Part shown: positions 26,123-33,290 of the stretch, piece by piece
Layout: each line of letters opens with the position of its first letter
Numbering within the stretch: the first letter of the stretch is position 1
From: Parafrankia sp. EUN1f
GTDB lineage: Bacteria; Actinomycetota; Actinomycetes; Frankiales; Frankiaceae
Assembly (NCBI RefSeq): GCF_000177675.1
Contig: NZ_ADGX01000001.1
Location: 62,001-126,000, forward strand
Direction of reading: 5' to 3'
DNA: 64,000 nt
Program-made: the position numbers and the translations under genes
Notes under the pieces: model-generated
Told to the model about the DNA's origin: nothing
The model's database searches: none
What the model saw: only the letters and a program-made list of their open reading frames with translations

Positions 26123-27308
26123 CCTCGAGGAGTACCGCGCCCGGGTCCGTGCCTTCATCGCCGAGCACGGCGTGCCGATGCGGGGCGAGGGGGTGCGGGT
26201 CCCCGCGGACGCCGACGAGGAGCGGGCGATCCGGAGATGGCTACGCGCCCTGTACGAGGCTGGCTTCCTCGGCGCCGGCTGGCCGGTGCAGTGGGGTGGC
26301 CGCGCGGACCATCTCCCCCAGCACGACCTGGTGCTGATGGAGGAGCTCATCCGCGGCGACGTCTACCGGCCGCTCGATCAGGTGATGCTGGCCAGCCACG
26401 CCATCATCGAGTTCGGCTCCGACGAGCAGAAGGCCCAGCTGCTCCCGCGCATCCGCGGCGGCGAGCACGTCTGGTGCCAGTTGTTCAGCGAGCCGGATGT
26501 CGGCAGCGACCTCGCCTCCCTGCGCACCCGCGCGGAGCCGGACGGAGCCGGGGCCGGGGACGGGGACGGGGACGGGGACGGGTTCACCGTGACGGGTCAG
26601 AAGATCTGGAGCACCGACGCCCAGTGGGCCGACATGGGCATGCTGCTGGCCCGCACCGACCCGTCCGTGAACCGGCACGCCGGCATCACCGCGTTCGTCA
26701 TCCCGATGGACCTGCCCGGCATCGAGATCCGGCCGATTCGCGAGATGACCGGTTACGCCGAGTTCTGCGAGGTCTTCCTGGACGGTGTCCGCCTCGGGCC
26801 CGAGCACGTGCTCGGCGAGGTGAACGGCGGCTGGAAGGTCGTCACGTCGGGGCTGGCGTCCGAACGCGCCTTCGTCGGCGCGAACTCCCTTCAACTCGAG
26901 CGCATGTTCGACGACCTGGTCGCGCTGGCACGCGCCGCCCGGCTCCCCGACGGCACCGCCGCGCTGGAGCATGAGGACACCCAGGCCACCCTCGCCGAGG
27001 CGCTCGCCCGCGTCGAGGAGGTGAAGCTCATCGTGCGCGACACCGTGGAGCGCATCCTGATCGACGACGAACATCCCAGCGACGGCCCCGTCGCCAAGCT
27101 CGCCTACACGGAGACCAACGTCGCCCTGACGGAGATCGCGATGGGGATCATCACCTCGTCGGTCGCCATCGACGAGGCCGGGGCGGCGGTCGCCGACCGC
27201 TGGTACCACAACTTCCTCTGGGGCCGGGCCCTGACGATCTCCGGCGGCGCCTCGGAGATCATGCGCGGCCTGATCGGCCGCCAGCTCCTCGGCCTGCCGC
27301 GAGCATAG
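26112..27308 (+). CDS. Acyl-CoA dehydrogenase, large partner of a pair
   Basis: This 398-aa protein has GWPVQWGGRADHL near residue 57, the flavin-site segment CQLFSEPDVGSDLASL near 125, VTGQKIWSTDAQWADMG near 160 and the C-terminal ISGGASEIMRGLIGRQLLGLPR. It overlaps the preceding dehydrogenase by 11 nt, so the two chains are probably made in equal amounts and form an alpha2beta2 enzyme. A GDGDGDGD run at about residues 150-157 comes from GGGGAC repeats at 26556-26582 and lies in a surface loop. It would introduce a 2,3 double bond into a CoA ester for the crotonase at 29087. Confidence 0.9.
   Translation: MRTDLEEYRARVRAFIAEHGVPMRGEGVRVPADADEERAIRRWLRALYEAGFLGAGWPVQWGGRADHLPQHDLVLMEELIRGDVYRPLDQVMLASHAIIEFGSDEQKAQLLPRIRGGEHVWCQLFSEPDVGSDLASLRTRAEPDGAGAGDGDGDGDGFTVTGQKIWSTDAQWADMGMLLARTDPSVNRHAGITAFVIPMDLPGIEIRPIREMTGYAEFCEVFLDGVRLGPEHVLGEVNGGWKVVTSGLASERAFVGANSLQLERMFDDLVALARAARLPDGTAALEHEDTQATLAEALARVEEVKLIVRDTVERILIDDEHPSDGPVAKLAYTETNVALTEIAMGIITSSVAIDEAGAAVADRWYHNFLWGRALTISGGASEIMRGLIGRQLLGLPRA
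26556..26582 (+). repeat. GGGGAC hexanucleotide tandem repeat
   Basis: Four units encode the Gly-Asp run in the acyl-CoA dehydrogenase. Length variation would change a loop but keep the frame. Confidence 0.75.
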
Positions 27309-27334
27309 GCGGCCCACGAGCCTGGGCAGCCAGG

Positions 27335-27361
27335 CGTCCCCCGGCCCGCGGCCGGGGGACG
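27335..27361. terminator. Bidirectional terminator hairpin
   Basis: A perfect 12-bp stem (CGTCCCCCGGCC and its complement) with loop CGC lies between the convergent acyl-CoA dehydrogenase and CoA ligase genes. There is no T-run. Confidence 0.85.
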
Positions 27362-27377
27362 TGCGCGCGGGCAGGGC

Positions 27378-29021
27378 CTAGCCGGTGTAACGCGGCGCGA
27401 TCTGCCGTCTGATCTGCGCCTTGATGATCTTTCCGGTGGAGGTGCGGGGGAAGTCCACGACGACCTCGACGTACTCGGGGAGCTTCTGGCGGCCAAGTCC
27501 CGCCGCGAGCAGCAGCGCGCGGATGTCGTCGACGCCCCGCACTGCCGATCCCGGTGCCAGGCGCAGCAGCGCGCACGGCTTCTCCCCGAGGCGGGTGTCG
27601 GGTACCGCCACCACGGCCGCCTCCAAAACCTCGGGCATGGTCTTGAGCAGCAGCTCCTCGACCTCCGCGGCGCTGATGTTCTCACCGCCGCGGATGATGA
27701 TGTCCTTCTTGCGGTCGGTGATCGTCAGCGCGCCGTCGGCGTCGAGAACGCCGATGTCCTCCGTGCGGTACCAGCCGTCGGCGTCGAAGGTCGCGCGGGT
27801 GAGCGCCGGGTCGGTGTAGCCGATGCAGCAGTCCGGGCCCCGGCTCCAGATCTCGCCGGGCTGGCCGACGGCGACCGGCTTGCCCTCGTCGTCCAGCAGC
27901 TTCAGTTCGACGCCGTCGAGGGGAGCACCGTCGGTGCGCAGGCGCAGCCGCTCGTCGTGCTCGTGGCGCGACCCGGTGATCGACGGATGCTCCGTCGATC
28001 CGTACATGCGCACGACGGAGACCCCGGCGGCCTTCGCCTTCTCCGTGACGGCGACGGGCACCGCCGCGCCGCCGAGCCCGGCGAACCGCAGGTAGCGCAG
28101 ATGCTCCTCGGTCAGATCCGGGTGGTCGAGCAGGCTGGTGAGGAAGTAGGTCGCCCCCGAGCCGGCCGTCAGCCCGTACTCGAGCATCGTCGAGAGAACC
28201 CGGGCCGGATCCCAGACGTCGATCAGGTCGACGGAGTCGCCCCGCAGGACCGGGATGAGCAGCGCACCGATCATCCCCATGAAATGGCCGACGGGTGTGC
28301 CGGTCAGCGACGGCAGCCCGCCGTTGGCGCCCATCGCGCCGAGCTGGCGCGCCTCCGCTCCCAGGGTGTTGTGGGAGTGGATGACGCCCTTCGGGTCGGC
28401 CGTCGTGCCCGACGTGTACGCGACCAGCACCGGCGCGTCGGCGTCGGGCGCGGCCGGTTCGGCCAGCTCAGGCCCGCCGGTGAGCTTTTCGAACGTGACC
28501 GCGCCGGCAGGCAGCCGCCGGTCACCGGCTCCGACCACGCCGACGACCTTCAACGAAGGCGCGGTGGCGCAGACGCTCTCGAGGTCGTCCAGGTAGTCGC
28601 GGCGACCGAAGCCCGCGGCCGTGACGAACGCCGTGACCTCCGTCCGGCGCAGGATGTAGCCGACCTCCTTCGGGCCGTAGAAGTGCACGATCGGCACGAC
28701 CACCGCACCGAGGAAGGTGCTCGCGTAGAACGCCGCCGCGGCCTCGACCCAGTTCGGAAGCTGGAACGCGACCGCGTCCCCCTCCCGCACCCCGCGCGCC
28801 GACAGCCCGCCCGCCAGGGCCAGCGCCTGTGCCCGCAGGTCACCGAACGTCCCCGCCCACGGCCGTTCCTGGGAGTGGATGCGGACGGTCTGCTCGGCGT
28901 GGGCCCGCAGCGCCGCGTCGATCTTCATGCCCATCGGCGTGTCGTCCCACAGGCCCCGGCGTCGCCACTGATCCGCCAGCTGGCCGGGAACCGGCCTGGT
29001 CACCCAACGCGGATCGGACAC
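27378..29021 (-). CDS. Acyl-CoA ligase (AMP-dependent synthetase)
   Basis: This 547-aa protein has the P-loop VAYTSGTTADPKGVIHSHN near residue 205, the segment MYGSTEHPSITGS near 320, the hinge DGWYRTEDIGVLD near 410 followed by DRKKDIIIRGGENIS, and the C-terminal SPTGKI-like lysine motif RTSTGKIIKAQIRR. It resembles medium/long-chain fatty-acid or cyclohexanecarboxylate-type ligases. It is convergent with the acyl-CoA dehydrogenase pair and precedes the crotonase, 65 bp away, in the same direction. It probably activates the acid that enters this cluster. Confidence 0.9.
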   Translation of the reverse strand: MSDPRWVTRPVPGQLADQWRRRGLWDDTPMGMKIDAALRAHAEQTVRIHSQERPWAGTFGDLRAQALALAGGLSARGVREGDAVAFQLPNWVEAAAAFYASTFLGAVVVPIVHFYGPKEVGYILRRTEVTAFVTAAGFGRRDYLDDLESVCATAPSLKVVGVVGAGDRRLPAGAVTFEKLTGGPELAEPAAPDADAPVLVAYTSGTTADPKGVIHSHNTLGAEARQLGAMGANGGLPSLTGTPVGHFMGMIGALLIPVLRGDSVDLIDVWDPARVLSTMLEYGLTAGSGATYFLTSLLDHPDLTEEHLRYLRFAGLGGAAVPVAVTEKAKAAGVSVVRMYGSTEHPSITGSRHEHDERLRLRTDGAPLDGVELKLLDDEGKPVAVGQPGEIWSRGPDCCIGYTDPALTRATFDADGWYRTEDIGVLDADGALTITDRKKDIIIRGGENISAAEVEELLLKTMPEVLEAAVVAVPDTRLGEKPCALLRLAPGSAVRGVDDIRALLLAAGLGRQKLPEYVEVVVDFPRTSTGKIIKAQIRRQIAPRYTG

Positions 29022-29086
29022 GGCGACTCCTCCTCGTGACAGACAGGCAGGCAGGTGGACCAGGCAGGTGGACGCAGCGCCGTGGC

Positions 29087-29836
29087 TCAGCGGCCGACCC
29101 AGTTCGGCGGGCGCTTCTCGGCGAAGGCGCGAGCCCCCTCCTTCGCGTCCTCGCTGCCGAACACCGGCGCGACGGTCGCCGCGATCCCGTCCCAGTCGGC
29201 GGCGGTCAGCTCGCCGACCATCATCGCCTTGGTGACCCGCACCGCCAGCGGCCCGTTCGCGGCGATCTGATCCGCCAGCTCCAGCGCGACAGGCAGTACC
29301 TCGGCGACCGGCACGACCCTGTTGACCAGGCCCATCTCCCCCAGCCTGGCCGCGCTGACCGGCGCACCGGTCAGCCCCAGCTCCAGGGCCAGCGGCAGCG
29401 GGATCCGCTGGGGCAGCCGGGTGCCGCCACCCGCGGCGATGAGGCCGCGCTTGACCTCGGGCAGGCCGAAGCGGGCCGTCTCGGCGGCCACCAGCAGATC
29501 ACAGGCCAGCGCCAGCTCGAAGCCGCCACCGACGGCCGTTCCGTTGATGGCCCCGATGATCGGCTTCGGGAACAGCCGCCGGGTGAAGATGCCGATCCCG
29601 GGGCCGTCGATGTCGGCGACGGTGCCCGACAGGAACGCCTTCAGGTCCATGCCCGCGCAGAAGACCCGCTCACCCGCACCGGTCAGGACGACGGCACGCA
29701 CCTCATCGTCCTTCTCCGCCTGCTCGAACGCGTGGCCGAGCCCCGACATGGTCGGCGCGTCCAGCGCGTTGGCCGCCTCTGGCCGGTTGATGGTGACCAC
29801 CATGACCGGACCGCGCCGGTCGACGTCGACGGACAT
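29087..29836 (-). CDS. Enoyl-CoA hydratase/isomerase (crotonase) family
   Basis: The protein is 249 aa from the ATG at 29836 (AGGGAG 5 nt upstream). It has MVVTINRPEAANALDAP at the N-terminus, the oxyanion loop GAGERVFCAGMDLKAFLSG near residue 60, NGTAVGGGFELALACDLLVA near 100 and FGLPEVKRGLIAAGGG with the acidic residue of FGLPE and a following Lys near 125. The C-terminus ends in the common AFAEKRPPNWVGR tail. It lies upstream of the CoA ligase in the same operon and downstream of operator copy b. It probably hydrates the enoyl-CoA produced by the dehydrogenase pair. Confidence 0.9.
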   Translation of the reverse strand: MSVDVDRRGPVMVVTINRPEAANALDAPTMSGLGHAFEQAEKDDEVRAVVLTGAGERVFCAGMDLKAFLSGTVADIDGPGIGIFTRRLFPKPIIGAINGTAVGGGFELALACDLLVAAETARFGLPEVKRGLIAAGGGTRLPQRIPLPLALELGLTGAPVSAARLGEMGLVNRVVPVAEVLPVALELADQIAANGPLAVRVTKAMMVGELTAADWDGIAATVAPVFGSEDAKEGARAFAEKRPPNWVGR

Positions 29837-29865
29837 GGCTGCTCCCTTGAGGAATATGGCCCCGA

Positions 29866-29889
29866 CATCAATGTCGACATCGACGTCGA
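29866..29889. promoter_or_regulatory. Cluster-2 operator copy b
   Basis: It contains the near-palindrome TCAATGTCGACATCGA (29868-29883) followed by CGTCGATC. It lies 30 bp upstream of the crotonase ATG. Confidence 0.65.
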
Positions 29890-29942
29890 TCCGAATGTTC
29901 CTGACCATAGCGGGCCGACCCGCCCCTCGCAACGCGCTGCCC

Positions 29943-30333
29943 CTACGCGGCGGGGTGGTCCTGGAGGAGTACGAAGAGGGATTCGCCGAGGTTGAGTCGG
30001 CCGCCGTTGCGGGTGGTGATGGCGTCCGGGGTGACATGCCCGGATGTGTCGGCGAGTGCGGCGGTTGGGTGTTCCCCGGGGGTCACCGGGGGCGCGGGCA
30101 GGAGGGTCCGGCCGTCGGGGAGCAGCGCGACGATCGTTCCGTTGCTGGTTCTGCGGAGCACGATCTCCTCGTTGTGGAGGTGGCGGTGGCGGGTGCCGCA
30201 GACGAGGGTGAGGTTGTCCAGGTCGGTGTGGCCGCCGTTGGCCCATCCGGTGAGGTGGTGGATGTTCAGCCAGCGGGTGTGGTCGCAGCCGGGGCCGCAA
30301 CGGCGGTCGAACGCGGCGAGCAGACCGAGCCAG
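29943..30333 (-). pseudogene. 13E12-type HNH gene, 3' part (left flank of element)
   Basis: On the minus strand, the frame from the AGCCAG core reads WLGLLAAFDRRCGPGCDH, then an intact HNH core: LNIHHLTGWANGGHTDLDN and RHRHLHNE, and about 70 further residues to the stop at 29943. No start codon or N-terminal domain precedes it. It joins in frame (567 bases, 189 codons with stop) to the 5' part at 41511-41692. This is the C-terminal domain of the 13E12/DUF222 HNH family, which recurs in actinobacterial genomes. The whole gene would be short, 188 residues, as most of the usual DUF222 middle is missing. Confidence 0.8.
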
Positions 30334-30350
30334 CAGTCTACGCGATCATG
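30328..30350. other. Left attachment site (attL)
   Basis: Core AGCCAG (30328-30333) followed after 9 bases by the arm CGATCATG (30343-30350). The chromosomal arm GCGGCGA is at 30313-30319. Confidence 0.75.
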
Positions 30351-30438
30351 GCCGCATTCGTTGCGGTATTGACCGGACGGCGGCGGACGGTCCGTTTACG
30401 CAGGTCACGCGGCCCGTCCGCCGGTCGGCGTGCTCCGG

Positions 30439-30762
30439 CTATCCGGCCGCGTCGGTCTGGACGTAGCCGGCCAGGACGCTTTCGATGCGGTCGACCAGCC
30501 GGAAGTCGAGTTCGGTGATCCGCTGCCCGGCGCTGTAGGTGGTGAGGCTGAACGTCAGCTCTCCCCAGTGCAGTTCGACGTCGGGGTGGTGCTCCAGTTC
30601 CTTCGCGGACTCGGCGACGGCGCCGAGAGCTTCGATCGCGGCGTAGTACTCCACGGGGAACGTCTTGTGGATCTCTTCGCGGTCGGTGGCCTTCACCCAT
30701 CCGTCCAACGCGGCGAGACGTCGGGTGACCTCGTCGGCCGGTAGCGGGTCGCGTAGTCCCAT
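30439..30762 (-). CDS. 4a-hydroxytetrahydrobiopterin dehydratase-like protein (pterin-4a-carbinolamine dehydratase family)
   Basis: This 107-aa protein has the family length and pattern: GWVKATDREEIHKTFPVEYY, then AKELEHHPDVELHWGELTF, with the conserved HHPD stretch, and a C-terminal helix ELDFRLVDRIESVLAGY. In the classical enzyme, PCD/DCoH, the histidines HH dehydrate the pterin carbinolamine made by aromatic amino acid hydroxylases. Here the usual THdxGGLT segment reads TTYSAGQRITELD, so the third active-site histidine is absent and activity is doubtful. It is the first gene inside the left end of the integrated element, an unusual place for it. Standalone actinobacterial homologs occur widely. 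Confidence 0.8.
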   Translation of the reverse strand: MGLRDPLPADEVTRRLAALDGWVKATDREEIHKTFPVEYYAAIEALGAVAESAKELEHHPDVELHWGELTFSLTTYSAGQRITELDFRLVDRIESVLAGYVQTDAAG

Positions 30763-30776
30763 GCTCGTTTCCCTTC

Positions 30777-32282
30777 CTACAGCGTCGTCAGCAGAGCTTT
30801 GACCTGTCGTCCGGTCTCATGGTCATGCCACGGCGTGAGGTGGCGCCAAACTCCGTGGAGTTCCTGCCGTAGCCGCGCCGAACTCGTCTCCCGGGCGACG
30901 GTGGCGGCGTGCGTCACAGCGTCCGCGGCGGCGTCCGGATTCCCGGCGGTGGCCTGCCGTGCCCGGTACACACTGTTGTCTCGGCGGGCCGTAGCGGGCA
31001 GGGTCGAGATGACCTGCTCCCACAGGGGCAGGGCTTCGCGGCCAAGGCCGAGACGGTTGTAGCAGGTGGCCCGCTGGACCTCGATGTAGCCGGGGGTGCG
31101 TCGGCAGGCGTTGAACCACGGGTAGTCGTCATCGACGCGGGAGAGCAGCGCGGCGGCCTTGTCCAGGGCGTAGTCAGCGCCGCGCCGGTCGCCGATGAGG
31201 GCGTAGCCGTGGGCGGTCTGCTGCATCGCCTGGACCCGGACCTTCGCGCAGAGACTGTCCTCGTCCGCCAGTGCGGCGCTGGTGAGGTCGAGGGCGCCCG
31301 GCCCGTCCTGCTGGTCGGTGCAGATCATCGCCTTGTTGGTCAGCGCGTGTCTCACGAGCTGGGTGTCTCCCACCCGGTGCGCGAGTTCGAGCGCCTGATT
31401 CGCCCACTGCGACGCGGTCGCCAGGTCTCCGGCGTCCTGGTACAGCCAGGTCGTCAGACCCGCGTAGGCGACGCTGGTACGCAGCAGGGCCTGCCGTTCA
31501 GGTCCCCGGGCGACTCGCAGGAACTGCCGGATCAGCTCCTGCTGCACGAGCACCGACGGAATCACGGTGTGCGGGCCGAGAGCAGCGTCGGCACGGTAGT
31601 AGCCGTCAAGCTGCGCGGCCAGGTGCTCGATGGCCTCGGGCGCGACCTGCTGATACGACGCCAGGGGCATGACCTTGCCCCCAACCAGGAATCCCGCACC
31701 GCTTCCCGCAAGGAACGTGCGCCGGTCGATGGCCACGATGACCACCTCCCCTACATCGGCGATGACCCGGTACTGATCAACCGGCGGAGTCGCACTACTC
31801 TCGCCCGGCGCTTCGGCGACGCCGGGATACTCCGGCGGGGCCGATGGTCTGGGTTCGGGACCGGTCCGGGACGGCTTACCGGCGTGTGGTCGTGGCAGCT
31901 TGAACCACAGCAGGTCCTCTGGGATCCGCAGGGCTTCGGCCCATCGGATGAGCTTCGTGAGATCGGTGATCGGATCGCCCGATTCGATTCTGCTGAGCCG
32001 CGTCTGCGTGATGCCCATCCATCCGGCGACCGTCTCCTGTGACAGGGCAACCGGGTGGTGGGGATGGTTACGGTAGGCCGTGATCACCCGGCCTAGGTGG
32101 CGTTCATCGAGGGCGTCCCGGAGTTGATCGGACGCGTCCCAGAATCCGGCCGGTACCTCCGGTGCGCCAGTGCCGAGGTTGCGCGCCTGACGCTGACATG
32201 GCCCGCATGATCCCCGGTCGTTGTCACGGGCCAGGCGGGTTCCACACCGACAGTAGCGAGAATCGCCGTCGTGGTCGCTCAT
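30777..32282 (-). CDS. XRE-family transcriptional regulator with N-terminal Zn-ribbon and TPR domain
   Basis: The protein is 501 aa. The N-terminus has four cysteines (CRC near residue 11, CGPC near 26) that look like a small metal site. A helix-turn-helix of the XRE type follows at about residues 75-115 (LSQETVAGWMGITQTRLSR). After a Pro-rich linker and a hydrophobic segment (FLAGSGAGFLVGGKV), the C-terminal 300 residues are tetratricopeptide-like helices. Such regulators are common in actinomycetes and often lie beside mobile or developmental genes. It is 15 bp upstream of the PCD-like gene on the same strand. It may control the element's genes. Confidence 0.85.
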   Translation of the reverse strand: MSDHDGDSRYCRCGTRLARDNDRGSCGPCQRQARNLGTGAPEVPAGFWDASDQLRDALDERHLGRVITAYRNHPHHPVALSQETVAGWMGITQTRLSRIESGDPITDLTKLIRWAEALRIPEDLLWFKLPRPHAGKPSRTGPEPRPSAPPEYPGVAEAPGESSATPPVDQYRVIADVGEVVIVAIDRRTFLAGSGAGFLVGGKVMPLASYQQVAPEAIEHLAAQLDGYYRADAALGPHTVIPSVLVQQELIRQFLRVARGPERQALLRTSVAYAGLTTWLYQDAGDLATASQWANQALELAHRVGDTQLVRHALTNKAMICTDQQDGPGALDLTSAALADEDSLCAKVRVQAMQQTAHGYALIGDRRGADYALDKAAALLSRVDDDYPWFNACRRTPGYIEVQRATCYNRLGLGREALPLWEQVISTLPATARRDNSVYRARQATAGNPDAAADAVTHAATVARETSSARLRQELHGVWRHLTPWHDHETGRQVKALLTTL

Positions 32283-32533
32283 CGCAAGGGCGCCCCTTCG
32301 TGACCTCCCAGGCCCGGATCTTGCCTGCGTAGTCTATCCACCACGGTCGGTCGCATATGCGCCCGGCGCATGCCCGTCATGCGCACCTGTTCTAGTGATC
32401 ACGAGTCGTCGATCCCACGCTTGCGTCAGGCCCCGGGGCCGGGTCGAGAAGGCCGCACACCAGCATCGGCGGTGCGCTCCTCGGCCTCGGGTGCCGCTCC
32501 ACGCGATACCCCGGGCGAAAGAAAGGGCAAACA

Positions 32534-32806
32534 GTGGAACAGATAAGCGGTGGCCGTTCGGGCACACCGAACCTCGGCGCCGATCTCCCGCTGAGACTCC
32601 TAAACTTGCAGGGTGACGTCGCCGTGACCGCGATGGAGGAACTGGAAAGCAAGCTCATCGGCTACCGAGGCCGCCTGCCCACCGAACCCCTCGAATACGC
32701 CGCGCTGATGGAGAGAACCGAAAACGCTACGGAGGAAGTCAGGTGGATCAAAGACCAGCTAGCAAAGATCACCGGCCGGGAGGAAGGACGTTCGGCGAAG
32801 CTATAG
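32534..32806 (+). CDS. Small helical protein, unknown function
   Basis: This 90-aa frame starts at GTG 32534 (AAAGG upstream), with an alternative ATG at 32633. The C-terminal half (MEELESKLIGYRGRLP, then TENATEEVRWIKDQLAKI) is strongly charged and amphipathic, likely a coiled coil. It overlaps the next gene by 64 bases. I do not recognise the family. It is in the integrated element, divergent from the regulator gene. A regulatory or antitoxin-like role is possible but not supported by a motif. Confidence 0.5.
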   Translation: MEQISGGRSGTPNLGADLPLRLLNLQGDVAVTAMEELESKLIGYRGRLPTEPLEYAALMERTENATEEVRWIKDQLAKITGREEGRSAKL

Positions 32807-33090
32807 CCCAACGCATTCGTCCCTACGCCGTCCTAATCGGCTACGGTGTCCAGGTCGCCATCTTCGCCACCTGGAACGAAGCCCACATTTGGGCGCACGA
32901 GAAACTGCAAGACCCCAACGTCATTCTCCCCCTCGAAGTGGAAGACCGGACACAGCGGATCACGCGCCGCATCACCCGCGAAACATGCGAACTCATCGCG
33001 TGGACAATCTTCACGAAGGTCGGCGGTTGTGAACCGATGAATAACGATTTCGACACCGCCTATCGCGACCTTGACGGGAAGCGAGTCTAA
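32743..33090 (+). CDS. Small protein, unknown function
   Basis: This 115-aa frame starts at GTG 32743 with GGAGG 7 nt upstream, so translation is well supported. It contains a hydrophobic stretch (YAVLIGYGVQVAIFATW) and a basic segment (RTQRITRRITRETC). It overlaps the preceding small gene by 64 bases in another frame. It could be membrane associated. I do not recognise it. The pair overlap and position inside the element make a two-gene module, for example toxin-antitoxin, a possibility only. Confidence 0.5.
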   Translation: MDQRPASKDHRPGGRTFGEAIAQRIRPYAVLIGYGVQVAIFATWNEAHIWAHEKLQDPNVILPLEVEDRTQRITRRITRETCELIAWTIFTKVGGCEPMNNDFDTAYRDLDGKRV

Positions 33091-33290
33091 GCGGATCGCA
33101 CGTGTAAATACGTACTCTGGGGGCGACCGAACGTAGACGGGATCGACGGCTTGGCCCTAGATCAGGCACCGCCCGCAGTGACTGTCACTCCTTGGCGGTA
33201 GAATCCTACTACCGTTAGCGTCAGAACCACCGCCTAAGCCGGTTACTTCGGTGTTGCAGTGACGGGCTTCGTGCTCTGATCGGAGGCACC

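Noticed and set aside
30338-30700. Minus-strand frame over the PCD-like gene
   Set aside because: It is in another frame of the PCD-like gene and has no similarity to a known family.
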